Positions 1 through 7,355 of a stretch of DNA of 64,000 nt are shown here, one piece after another. The stretch's first letter is position 1. The number at the start of each line of letters is the position of its first letter. A program made the translations under genes and the position numbers. The notes beneath the pieces were generated by a model. It ran no database searches and had not been told where the DNA came from. It saw nothing but the letters and a program-made list of their open reading frames with translations. The stretch is from NCBI GenBank assembly GCA_016713425.1, contig JADJPE010000005.1, positions 6,112,501 to 6,176,500 of the forward strand, read 5' to 3'. This stretch comes from Deltaproteobacteria bacterium (GTDB lineage Bacteria > Myxococcota > Kuafuiibacteriia > Kuafuiibacteriales > Kuafuiibacteriaceae).

Positions 1-188
1 CCCGCGTCGCTCGCAGTCCCATCCCGCAGCCCATCCGGGGCCGGTCCAGCGTCGGGCCCGGAGCGTACGACGAGCTCGCCGCAACCGACCGCCGCGACAC
101 ACACCATGCAAGCGACAAAACCCAGAGCCCGAGATACGTGATTGCCGCCATCAGGACTGGGACAGCTGCTCTCCGGGCATCTGAACAT
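1..188 (-). CDS. N-terminal part of a putative secreted lipoprotein (runs off the left edge)
   Basis: A minus-strand frame stays open from an ATG at 188 to the window edge, 62 codons. The translation has a hydrophobic stretch ending in a lipobox-like VGC-G at about residues 31-35. After it comes a linker rich in Asp, Ala, Gly and Pro (RSGPDAGPAPDGLRDG). Other lipoproteins in this window carry the same kind of linker at 8.2-9.4 kb and 59.5-60.6 kb, which is the main reason to accept this frame. The n-region before the hydrophobic stretch is long, so the true start is uncertain. The mature domain lies outside the window and no function can be given. Confidence 0.35.
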   Translation of the reverse strand, partial: MFRCPESSCPSPDGGNHVSRALGFVACMVCVAAVGCGELVVRSGPDAGPAPDGLRDGTASDA

Positions 189-518
189 GCGGGTCAGAGG
201 AACCAGAGACGGCGCGGCGCAGTCAACAACAACGAGCGCGAAGCCCGGGCTACCAGCCGACCACATCACTAAGCAGGACGCATCCTGGGCATTGCTGACC
301 CGCTTCATGCTTCCATTCTCGCTGAAGGCACGGCGCCTCCAGTAGCTGCGGATCTAATAGGCGCAGCGCGAATCCGGACACGTTCTTGGAGCACGTGTCA
401 GATTCTTCTGCGGTACGCGATCCCAGATCGCTTCGGCGCTAGAGAGACTCGACGGCACCGCCACGACTGATACGCGTGAGGGCGTAAGCGCGTGAGGGCG
501 TGAGGCGCCTGAGGCGGT
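189..518. other. Intergenic region with no recognised gene
   Basis: About 330 bases lie between the left-edge lipoprotein and the 3' end of fabI. I see no convincing frame, RNA gene or terminator. Near 476-512 there are imperfect direct repeats of gcgtgaggg just after the fabI stop. Confidence 0.5.
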
Positions 519-1403
519 CTAGAGCGCGTTCATGACGTGAAACCCAGCGTCGACGAAGAGGATCGACCCGGTCACGCCCGACGAAAGAGGTGAGCAGAGG
601 AAAAGCGTTGCGTCGGCAACCTCTTCCGCGGTGATGGGACGACGAAGTGGACTGCGCGCGGCCGTATGGTCGACCATCGCCTGAATGTCACCAATCGAGC
701 GAGCGGCACGGGACGGGAAAGGCCCCGCGCTCACGAGATTGACACGAACGCCGTGTTCGCCCGCGAACCACGCGAGCGCCCGCGCGTCACACTCGAGCGC
801 CGCTTTCGCCGAAGCCATGCCGCCTCCGTAGCCCGGCGTCATCCGCGTGGCCGCAACGTACGTCAAACCGACGACGCTTGCGTTGCGCCCCTGCATCAGC
901 GGCAGGGCGGCGCGCGTCATCGCCACCAGCGAATACGCGCTCACCGACTGCGCCGTAAGGTACGCGCTTCGGCTGGTTTCGAGGTGGTTCTTCTGGATTT
1001 CGGGTGAAAACGCGACCGCATGGATCAAGATGTCGAGAGGCGCGCCCTCGGAAAGCGCCTGGTATTGGGCCATGGCCCCCGCAATGCTGACATCGCCCTC
1101 TTTGTACGCCTTCGTCGATCGCTTCTCTTCGGGGATATCCTCGAACCGGTCGTACTCGACGTCGCAGCCGAAAAGCCCGTCAGGCTGAAACTCACCCTCA
1201 AGGCCGTACGGCAGGGCGCGGGCTTCAGCATTCTGTCCTCGCCTCAGAATCCGCTCGACGATCCCGACCACACGCGGGTGGCTCGCGAGGTAGACGCGCG
1301 CCCCCGCCGCCTTGAGCGCTTTTGCAATCGCCCAGCCGAATCCACCGTCGTCGGCCACGCCGGTTACGAGCGCATTCCTGCCCTGAAGATTGAGGTTCAC
1401 CAT
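519..1403 (-). CDS. fabI: Enoyl-[acyl-carrier-protein] reductase (NADH), plant/chlamydial-type FabI
   Basis: Catalyses the last, NADH-dependent reduction in each round of type II fatty acid elongation in the cytoplasm. The cofactor-binding start GVADDGGFGWAIAKAL and the catalytic region match the family; counted from an upstream TTG, the active-site residues are Tyr186, Tyr196 and Lys204. The Y-x7-K spacing (GYGGGMASAK) and the insertion around residues 70-105 match plastid and chlamydial enoyl reductases rather than the shorter E. coli FabI. An in-frame TTG lies at 1415, but ATG at 1403 has a GGAG ribosome site six bases upstream and gives the usual N-terminus, so 1403 is preferred. It is divergent from the PilZ gene. 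Identification is firm; the subtype is from motif comparison. Confidence 0.92.
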   Translation of the reverse strand: MVNLNLQGRNALVTGVADDGGFGWAIAKALKAAGARVYLASHPRVVGIVERILRRGQNAEARALPYGLEGEFQPDGLFGCDVEYDRFEDIPEEKRSTKAYKEGDVSIAGAMAQYQALSEGAPLDILIHAVAFSPEIQKNHLETSRSAYLTAQSVSAYSLVAMTRAALPLMQGRNASVVGLTYVAATRMTPGYGGGMASAKAALECDARALAWFAGEHGVRVNLVSAGPFPSRAARSIGDIQAMVDHTAARSPLRRPITAEEVADATLFLCSPLSSGVTGSILFVDAGFHVMNAL

Positions 1404-1540
1404 GGCCGTCTCCAACCAGTGTTCTCGGGCGAAGGCAAGCGCACATCGGACACCCCGGATCGGGCGCTCTCACATTGTGCACGTCCACATCCTCTGACGC
1501 CCACACCCACGCATCCCTCCGCTCACGCGCCCGTGACCGT

Positions 1541-1583
1541 GGGCCTCGGGGGCCTCGGGGGCCTCGGGGGCCTCGGGGGCCTG
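1541..1583. repeat. Tandem 9-mer, about 4.7 copies of ggcctcggg
   Basis: Near-perfect tandem copies lie in the divergent gap between fabI and the PilZ gene, 38 bases before the latter's ATG. It may sit in or beside a promoter. Function unknown. Confidence 0.8.
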
Positions 1584-1620
1584 TAACCGAAATCTCCAAG
1601 AACTGATAGGCTTCGCCCTC

Positions 1621-2016
1621 ATGGGGTCCAAGAAAGACCGGCGTCGCTGGCCACGGGCCGACCTGAACCTCTTGGTCCAGTATCGGTTCGAGAGCTTCGA
1701 CGATTTCATGGGGCAGTACGCGTCAGACATCTCGGAGGGCGGCATGTTCATACGCTGCGACGATGCACACGAGGAAGGATCTATGATCTACCTCCAGTTC
1801 TCGCTCCGCGATGGGACCAAGTTGATCGAAGGTCTCGGGCGAGTCGTACGCGTCAATCCAGCGTCCAGCAGCGACCCCGGAATGGGGATTGAATTTGTTA
1901 GCTTCGACGAAACCTCGCGCGAAATGATCGAGGCCGTCGTTCGTGAGCGACGCGCGGAGATCGCCACCGAGGATCTCGAAACGACCGAGAGTGAGCCTAT
2001 CGGCGCGGGCCAATGA
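1621..2016 (+). CDS. PilZ-domain protein (c-di-GMP-binding type)
   Basis: A 131-residue single-domain protein. The PilZ signature is visible: an arginine-rich N-terminus (RRRWPRADLNL) supplying the RxxxR-type motif, then DISEGGMF, the D/N-x-S-x-x-G motif, about 30 residues later. PilZ domains bind cyclic di-GMP and change the activity of a partner protein. A diguanylate cyclase is encoded at 14.9 kb and type IV pili at 21-36 kb, both plausible links, but the partner is unknown. The length fits the small stand-alone PilZ proteins common in myxobacteria. The acidic, poorly conserved last 20 residues are probably a flexible tail. Confidence 0.85.
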   Translation: MGSKKDRRRWPRADLNLLVQYRFESFDDFMGQYASDISEGGMFIRCDDAHEEGSMIYLQFSLRDGTKLIEGLGRVVRVNPASSSDPGMGIEFVSFDETSREMIEAVVRERRAEIATEDLETTESEPIGAGQ

Positions 2017-2031
2017 GCAACGAGCGGCAAG

Positions 2032-2062
2032 CCGCTTACCGCTTACCGCTTACCGCTTACCG
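2032..2062. repeat. Tandem heptamer, four copies of ccgctta plus a partial one
   Basis: Perfect heptamer copies lie between the convergent ends of the PilZ gene and the Mrp-like ATPase gene. It is one of many short tandem repeats at gene borders in this window. Confidence 0.85.
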
Positions 2063-2103
2063 CTCGCGAGCACACGAGAGCGCTTTGGGGCAGGCGGAAG
2101 CGA

Positions 2104-2850
2104 TTACGATCCAAAGATCTCCGTTGCGATCGGACGCAACGCAGACGCAAAAGCCGTTGCTCGAACCCGCTCCGGAGTCCCGAGGGCAGACTCGAGGTCT
2201 GGATCACGCGGCAAGCTTCCGAGATGACGCAAGCCGAATGCAGCGGCAAGTTCAGCGACCTCTGTCGAATCGTCCGCCTTCGCCTTCATATTCTCGACCA
2301 CACCGAGCACCGGAGCGCCCTGCTTCGAGAGCAGAGACAAGCATCGCCGGACGGATTCGCAGGCCAGGCGCGACGGTGTCGAGACCACCAGATGAGCGGC
2401 CTTCGGTAAGTATCGATGGACATCGAGCGCCGTGTCGCCGAGGCCGGGCGGCATATCGATCACGAGCGCATCCAGCGCACCCCATCGTGCGATCGCCAAC
2501 AACTCGAGCAATGTGTTCGTAACGTCGCCGCCCCGAAGCGCCGCCGCGTCCATGCCCAAAAAGTGCGCGACCGACAGAAACGAGATTCCCGCGTGGCGCT
2601 CGGGATCGATCCCGTACTCTTCCGACGGGAAGCCTAGACGCGCACCAAGAATGACGTGGTCCGTCGGCCCCGTGAGGTCGAGATCGAGAAGGCCGACCGC
2701 CATCCCTTGCTCGGCGCCAAGAAGCGCGAGCGTCGACGCCACGGAGCTCTTCCCGACCCCGCCCTTCCCAGCGGAAACGCAAACAACGCGCGCCACACCG
2801 CTAAGGCGATCTCGAATGACCGACGGTCGAGGATCCAGATCATGCACCAT
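2104..2850 (-). CDS. Mrp/MinD-family P-loop ATPase linked to hydrogenase maturation
   Basis: A SIMIBI-class ATPase of about 248 residues. The deviant Walker A motif is GKGGVGKSS near the N-terminus; DLDLTGP follows, and Walker B is VIDMPPGLGD. No C-terminal CxxC pair of the iron-sulfur carrier Mrp/NBP35 type is present. The ATG at 2850 overlaps the hypA stop (ATGGTGCATGA), with GAGGGCGGGC upstream, so translation is probably coupled to hypA; a longer start at 2877 is less likely. The hyp operon here has no GTPase HypB. In Thermococcus, the HypB that works with HypA to insert nickel is an ATPase of this Mrp/MinD family. A nickel-chaperone role is therefore inferred from position, not proven. 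A general Mrp role remains possible. Confidence 0.8.
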   Translation of the reverse strand: MVHDLDPRPSVIRDRLSGVARVVCVSAGKGGVGKSSVASTLALLGAEQGMAVGLLDLDLTGPTDHVILGARLGFPSEEYGIDPERHAGISFLSVAHFLGMDAAALRGGDVTNTLLELLAIARWGALDALVIDMPPGLGDTALDVHRYLPKAAHLVVSTPSRLACESVRRCLSLLSKQGAPVLGVVENMKAKADDSTEVAELAAAFGLRHLGSLPRDPDLESALGTPERVRATAFASALRPIATEIFGS

Positions 2851-3262
2851 GCCCGCCCTCGCCTTCGATGCTTGCAATCAAAACGCCACGCCCTTTGACC
2901 ACCTCAAAGTCGACGCTCGCGCAATCGGGGCACGCGATGAACGCATGAACGAGCTCCGGAATGAAATGCACCGCTTCCGCACGATCACCCTCGAGCGCAT
3001 TCGCCTGCTCGATTCCGAAGTGCCGCCCGCAAGGCCGGCAGGCCAGCTCCACGGGCTCAATCTCAACCTGAACGTCAGCCTCAGCGAGCTTCGAGCCCGC
3101 GCCCGGTCGGACTTCGTTCACACAGAACTCAAACGTCGGGACACTAATCCGTTGAAGCGCACCGAGCCGCACCGCGACCTTCGTGACCCTCTCCAATCCC
3201 TCGCGCTCCGCGACCTCTCGGGCCGCCGAAAGAACCGCCTCCGCCAGTGCCAGCTCGTGCAT
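2840..3262 (-). CDS. hypA: Hydrogenase nickel incorporation protein HypA
   Basis: HypA delivers nickel to the large subunit of NiFe hydrogenases. The protein starts MHELALAEAVL, with the conserved His2 that ligates nickel. It carries two zinc-binding pairs, CRPC and CPDC, about 40 residues apart. At 140 residues it is slightly longer than usual because of the tail GEGGHGA. The start is supported by GGGGGAGG eight bases upstream of the ATG. It follows hypE after a low-complexity stretch and overlaps the start of the Mrp/MinD-type ATPase, so the three genes form the distal part of a hypCDEA operon. Confidence 0.93.
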   Translation of the reverse strand: MHELALAEAVLSAAREVAEREGLERVTKVAVRLGALQRISVPTFEFCVNEVRPGAGSKLAEADVQVEIEPVELACRPCGRHFGIEQANALEGDRAEAVHFIPELVHAFIACPDCASVDFEVVKGRGVLIASIEGEGGHGA

Positions 3263-3439
3263 CTTCAGCGCCTCCCCCTGCGCCCTTGCCGTCGTTTCCG
3301 GCCGATCTCCGGCTCGGTGCTCGCCTTCGTCATTCGCGTCATCATCGTCATCATCGTCATCATCGTCATCATCGTCATCGTCGCAGTCGTCGCAGCCGTT
3401 CGCAGCCGTCGCAGCCGTCGCAGCCGTCGCAGCCGCCGC
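3263..3439 (-). repeat. Low-complexity open linker between hypE and hypA
   Basis: Read on the minus strand, the 177 bases begin with about four copies of ggctgcgac, continue with about four copies of gatgatgac, and end in the hypA ribosome site. The length is exactly 59 codons, in frame with both the hypE stop (TAG, 3440-3442) and the hypA ATG. It encodes an Ala/Thr stretch, Cys-Asp-Asp-Cys, a run of Asp, and a short charged segment. No ATG, GTG or TTG occurs in this frame, so it is probably not translated unless the TAG is read through. Confidence 0.7.
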
Positions 3440-4531
3440 CTAGCATATTCGCGGAAGTTGTTCTCCGCTCAGAAGTTCAATAACACGCGAAGTGCCAAGG
3501 CTCGAACGAAGACGAACCTCCGCGCGCTCGGCCTTCATCACCCGTCCCACTTCGCGTGCATGGCGTCCCGCCGGATCCGCGCGCATCACCGCGAGCGCCT
3601 TCGCCACATCCTCGGGCGCCACGAAGGCCACCAGACAGCCTTCATTGGCGATGAAGAGAGGGTCTAAGCCAAAGAGCTCGCACGCACCCAGGACTTCGGC
3701 TTCGACAACCCATGCGTCGTCTCGGATCTCGACCTCAACGCGCGCAACCTCCGCGATCTCCACGAGCGCACTCGCCACACCGCCCCGCGTACAGTCGCGA
3801 AGGCATCGAACATCGACCCCCGCGTCGAACAATCCTTGGACCATCGAGGCAAGCGGTGCGCAGTCGCTCTCGATGGTTGTCTCGAAAGCGACACCCTCAC
3901 GGGCCGACATCACCGCGATCCCGTGTCGGCCGACGTCGCCCGAAAGCAACACGACATCGCCTTCTCGCACGCGATTCGGCGCCACTTGACGGCCCGCTTC
4001 GACAAGGCCAACGCCCGTCGTGTTGATGTAAATCTGATCGCCTCGACCGCGTTCGACAACCTTGGTATCCCCAGTCACGACCTGAACGCCGACCTCACGC
4101 GCCACCGCCTGCATCGACGAAACCACACGGCGAAGCGCTTCGATGGGTGTGCCTTCTTCGAGGATGAACCCCGCGCTCACGTAGAGCGGGCGCGCGCCAC
4201 ACATCGCCACATCATTGACGGTGCCACACAGGGCGAGCTTTCCGATGTCTCCACCTGGAAAAAACATCGGACTCACCACGTAGGAATCGGTCGATATCGC
4301 CAATCTCGCCGTACCGAGCGGCACAACGGCGCCATCGTGTCGGGTGCCCAGCCACGGGTTGTCGAATGCGCCCAAGAAGACGTCCTCGATCAACCGGTTC
4401 GTCATGAGTCCACCGCCCCCGTGCCCAAGCACGACGCGGTCCCGCGTTCCCACCGGCGCCGGGCACGAAAGCTGAACGTCCAAGCGTGCCTTACCGCCTG
4501 TATCCTTGCCGCCTGCGTCGTTGCCGCTCAT
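3440..4531 (-). CDS. hypE: Hydrogenase maturation protein HypE (carbamoyl dehydratase)
   Basis: HypE takes a carbamoyl group onto its C-terminal cysteine and dehydrates it to thiocyanate, making the cyanide ligand of the NiFe site. The protein ends in PRIC, with the essential terminal Cys. It contains the PurM-like ATP-binding features GHGGGGLMTNRLIEDVF near the N-terminus, STDSYVVSPMFFPGGDIGKLA, and GTVNDVAMCGA. Length 363 residues is typical. The chosen ATG at 4531 overlaps the hypD stop (ATGA); the frame runs further upstream, but only inside hypD. HypF, which supplies the carbamoyl group, is not in the window. Confidence 0.95.
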   Translation of the reverse strand: MSGNDAGGKDTGGKARLDVQLSCPAPVGTRDRVVLGHGGGGLMTNRLIEDVFLGAFDNPWLGTRHDGAVVPLGTARLAISTDSYVVSPMFFPGGDIGKLALCGTVNDVAMCGARPLYVSAGFILEEGTPIEALRRVVSSMQAVAREVGVQVVTGDTKVVERGRGDQIYINTTGVGLVEAGRQVAPNRVREGDVVLLSGDVGRHGIAVMSAREGVAFETTIESDCAPLASMVQGLFDAGVDVRCLRDCTRGGVASALVEIAEVARVEVEIRDDAWVVEAEVLGACELFGLDPLFIANEGCLVAFVAPEDVAKALAVMRADPAGRHAREVGRVMKAERAEVRLRSSLGTSRVIELLSGEQLPRIC

Positions 4532-5637
4532 GCGTCCACCTCTCGCCCCATCGCGCGACGACGGTACCGATGGTAGGCCGCGCACGCGCCTTCGCTCGAA
4601 ACCATCGTCGCGCCGAGCGGGTTCTCCGGCGTACATCGAACCGCGAACTCGCTGCATTCGTTGGGCTTGATGAGTCCTTGAAGAACCAATCCGCTCCGGC
4701 AGGCCGTGGATTCGCGCGCGCCCACATCCTCGACCGAAAACCGAACCTCGGCATCGAAGGCCGCATACTTGGCGCGGAGGCGATAGCCGCTCTCGGCAAT
4801 CACGCCAATGCCGCGCCACACGCGATCGGTCACCTCGAAGACCTCTTCAATCATTGCACGGGCATGCGCATTGCCCTCGCGCCGGACAGCTCGACCGTAG
4901 CCGTTCTCGACCACGAATTGCCCCTGCTCGAGCTGACGAATACAAGCCAGAATGCCCGAGAGAATATCGACCGGCTCGAACCCGGTCACGACGATGGGCA
5001 GGCGATACTGCGCCGCCAATGGTTCGTACTCTGCATAGCCCATCACCGTACAAACATGGCCCGCCGCGAGAAGGCCCTGGACTCGACACGTCGGCGAGCG
5101 AGCAATCGCCGCCACCGCCGGGGGCACAAGAACGTGCGACACAAGCATCGAGAAGTTCGTCAGACCCGCCGTGTGCGCTTGAAGAAGCGCAAGCGCGTTC
5201 GCCGGCGCCGTCGTCTCGAATCCTACGGCAAAGAAGACGACCTGCTTGTCGGGATTCTTGTGCGCCACCGCCACTGCATCCGTCGGTGCATAGACGATGC
5301 GAACGTCGGCGCCCCGAGCGCGAGCCGTGAAGAGGTCGCCATCGCTGCCCGGAACCCTCAGCATATCGCCAAAGGAGCAGAAGATGACATCATCCCGACT
5401 CGCCACCACGAGCGCTTTGTCGATGAGCTCGAGTGGCGTGACACAAACCGGACATCCTGGCCCATGAACGAGCTCCACGGCGGGCGGGAGCAATGCGTCG
5501 AGGCCAAATCGCATGATCGAATGCGTTTGACCACCGCAGACCTCCATGATCGTCCAGTGGTGCCGGGCTTCTCGGGCGATGGTCTCGGCGCACCGCTGGG
5601 TGGCCTCGCCATCTCTGAATTCGCGGACGAACTTCAT
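4528..5637 (-). CDS. hypD: Hydrogenase maturation iron-sulfur protein HypD
   Basis: HypD, with HypC, is the scaffold on which the Fe(CN)2CO group is assembled. Conserved motifs are MEVCGGQTHSI near residue 31, GPGCPVCVTP near 59, and GFETTAPA near 142. C-terminal cysteines after residue 310 supply the 4Fe-4S cluster. Length 369 is normal. The start overlaps the hypC stop by four bases (ATGA), and hypE starts inside the hypD stop. This points to tight translational coupling in a hypC-hypD-hypE order. Confidence 0.96.
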   Translation of the reverse strand: MKFVREFRDGEATQRCAETIAREARHHWTIMEVCGGQTHSIMRFGLDALLPPAVELVHGPGCPVCVTPLELIDKALVVASRDDVIFCSFGDMLRVPGSDGDLFTARARGADVRIVYAPTDAVAVAHKNPDKQVVFFAVGFETTAPANALALLQAHTAGLTNFSMLVSHVLVPPAVAAIARSPTCRVQGLLAAGHVCTVMGYAEYEPLAAQYRLPIVVTGFEPVDILSGILACIRQLEQGQFVVENGYGRAVRREGNAHARAMIEEVFEVTDRVWRGIGVIAESGYRLRAKYAAFDAEVRFSVEDVGARESTACRSGLVLQGLIKPNECSEFAVRCTPENPLGATMVSSEGACAAYHRYRRRAMGREVDA

Positions 5638-5927
5638 GCCCCGCGCTCCTGTTCGCCCTCACCAAGCTCATCCGAGAGCTCATCCGAGAGCTCATCCTCC
5701 AGCTCGATCATCCGGCGAAGATCGTCGAGCTGCTGACGGGCATCCTGTTCGTCAAGTACGGTCAGGGCCAGACCCGCGTGAACAAGGACCCAGTCTCCGA
5801 CGGAAGCCTCCGGGACGCACGCCAAGCTCACGTCCTTCAGGATCCCACCAAAGGAAACGCGAGCCCCGCGGAACAGCGCCTCCTCGCCTTTCGTCTCGAC
5901 AATCTGCCCAGGCACGCCCAAGCACAT
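5634..5927 (-). CDS. hypC: Hydrogenase maturation chaperone HypC
   Basis: A small chaperone that binds HypD and carries the iron ligand complex to the hydrogenase large subunit. It starts MCLGVPGQIV, so the essential Cys2 is present. Core motifs include VSFGGILKDVSLACVP and GDWVLVHAGLAL. The last 20 residues are acidic and carry an ELSD duplication encoded by a 12-base repeat (gagctcatccga), making the protein somewhat longer (97 residues) than usual. It is first in the operon; a GGTG sequence lies just before the ATG. The 121 bases upstream (5928-6048) must hold the operon promoter, but I cannot point to it. Confidence 0.95.
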   Translation of the reverse strand: MCLGVPGQIVETKGEEALFRGARVSFGGILKDVSLACVPEASVGDWVLVHAGLALTVLDEQDARQQLDDLRRMIELEDELSDELSDELGEGEQERGA

Positions 5928-6048
5928 GTTTCACCACCCCCGATCTGCGACTGAAACGCGTCCTACGTCCGAGCGCAAGAGATAGCGCTCGCAGGACGCC
6001 GGGAACAAGTCGAAATACGTGCTCAAATCGCGTGTCAGCGAGGCTCGG

Positions 6049-6969
6049 TCACCGCTGCACGCTCGGGACGAAAGCCGTAGATCGCCCCGCAACGACAATG
6101 TGTTCGATGGCTTGGCCATTCGACGTGACCGCGCCGTCGACCCGGCCCCACCGGCGGTGAAACAACCAGCTCTTCGGAAAGCGCGTCTTGTCCGCTTGAA
6201 CAGACACCGCAAAGCTAACGACGCGATAGAGCTTCGCGTAGAGCCTCTTTGTCTCTTCCCGCGAGAGCGTTTGCACCGGGCGCCTCGGATCGAGTCGACT
6301 CTGATAGAGAACCTCATCCGCTATCCAGTTCCCGGCACCCGCCAAGAAAGCCTGATCAAGCAAGACACCTTTCACCATTCCTCGCCGCCGAAACAGGCGC
6401 TCCGCGAAGGCGGCGAACGACAGCCGTTCATTCAAGAGATCCGGCCCGAGACGAGAGAGCGGCGGGACCTCGAGCGGTGCATCGACGAGGCGGACGCGAG
6501 CAAGGCGCCTCGCGTCGGCGAGGACCAACTGATGCCGGGCGCCGATATCGCGCTCGTCTCCCTCGTCTCCCTCGTCTCCCTCCTCTCCTTCGTCGCCCCC
6601 ACGGATCTTCCGATTCAACGTTTCCCCAAAGATCATTTGGAGCTTCGAGAACCGCGGCGGCCACCGAGTCAGCGGTTCTTTGATCCCGCTCGCGAGCGGC
6701 AGGAACCTTCGCGTAGGCGTGTGAAGTCCACCGGTCATGCCGAGATGAAGCACGACATGTGGCGTCCGATCGAGCTCGAGCCACAGGTACTTGCCAAGAC
6801 GATGCGCCCCGATGACCGTGGCGCCTTCGAGCGCGCGGGCCAACCTTCGAGGTGAAAGCCCGGCGAACACGATCGGATCGGCCGCAACCTTGACGCGCTC
6901 AATGCGTCGCCCAAGCGCCGTCGCGAGGGCGAGACGCCGACCCCATTCGACCTCCGGTAGCTCAGGCAT
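6049..6969 (-). CDS. mutM: Formamidopyrimidine-DNA glycosylase family protein with zincless finger
   Basis: A base-excision repair glycosylase/AP lyase of the Fpg/Nei family. It begins MPELPEVE, giving the catalytic Pro1 and Glu2 after Met removal. GKYLWLEL provides the conserved Lys near residue 60, and the helix-two-turn-helix sequence includes LDQAFLAGAGNWIADEVLYQ. The usual C-terminal zinc finger has lost all four Cys: the tail reads FHRRWG and GRSTAFVPSVQR where Fpg has CxxCG and GRSTxFCPxCQ. The family's conserved Arg in GRST is kept. A glycine/acidic repeat (GGDEGEEGDEGDEGDERD) interrupts the middle of the protein. The frame opens 39 bases upstream, but MPELPEVE fixes the start at 6969. 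Confidence 0.88.
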   Translation of the reverse strand: MPELPEVEWGRRLALATALGRRIERVKVAADPIVFAGLSPRRLARALEGATVIGAHRLGKYLWLELDRTPHVVLHLGMTGGLHTPTRRFLPLASGIKEPLTRWPPRFSKLQMIFGETLNRKIRGGDEGEEGDEGDEGDERDIGARHQLVLADARRLARVRLVDAPLEVPPLSRLGPDLLNERLSFAAFAERLFRRRGMVKGVLLDQAFLAGAGNWIADEVLYQSRLDPRRPVQTLSREETKRLYAKLYRVVSFAVSVQADKTRFPKSWLFHRRWGRVDGAVTSNGQAIEHIVVAGRSTAFVPSVQR

Positions 6970-7064
6970 CGAACGCGGGTTGTAGCGAAGGGAACAGTCG
7001 CTGGGCACAGGTCACATGACGGATGCCGGATGGGCCGAGGCGAAAGAAGGAACCGTCGAAGGCG

Positions 7065-7355
7065 CTATTTGCCGTCCTTGGCACGCGGACGCAGTCGTAG
7101 CGCAAGCAGAAAGAGACCAGCGAGAAGCCAGGGCTGCATTGACGACCCAACCACGGGCGCGGGTGCTGGGGCTTCGCGAGTGACTTCGTCAAGCTCTGCA
7201 TCGACGTCTACGGATTCAAGAATACCGGCCGCATCACGGGGACCGTGACCCAGTTGGGCACCACAGCCGCCATCGCGAGAACTTTGACGCGCGTCCTTGA
7301 TCCGGGCCTCCCTCTCCTGAAAACTGCCACTTGATGCTCGGCGCTCGAATCCTAC
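7065..7355 (-). pseudogene. Possible remnant of an exported protein with C-terminal membrane anchor
   Basis: An open minus-strand stretch of 96 codons ends with MQPWLLAGLFLLALRLRPR plus five more residues. This hydrophobic helix with a basic end follows a Pro/Ala linker (EAPAPAPVVG), like the C-terminal sorting tails of exported myxobacterial proteins. The frame is closed upstream by TGA at 7356-7358 and has no ATG, GTG or TTG start. It overlaps the beginning of the plus-strand gene at 7334. It may be the decayed 3' end of a gene or chance; evidence is weak. Confidence 0.2.

Noticed and set aside
142..345. Plus-strand 67-codon frame near the left end
   Set aside because: No ribosome site or protein-like pattern, and it overlaps the more convincing minus-strand lipoprotein start.
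2104..2850. Calling the ATPase ParA (chromosome partition)
   Set aside because: No ParB gene or parS nearby; the sequence and hyp context fit Mrp/MinD better.
2432..3667. A 411-codon plus-strand frame
   Set aside because: It is antisense to the ATPase and hypA genes, Arg/Ser/Pro-rich, and contains translated simple repeats (poly Val-Ile); a high-GC shadow frame.
4535..4819. Longer hypE start at 4819
   Set aside because: The extra 96 residues are read from within hypD in another frame; ATG 4531 overlaps the hypD stop and gives a normal HypE.
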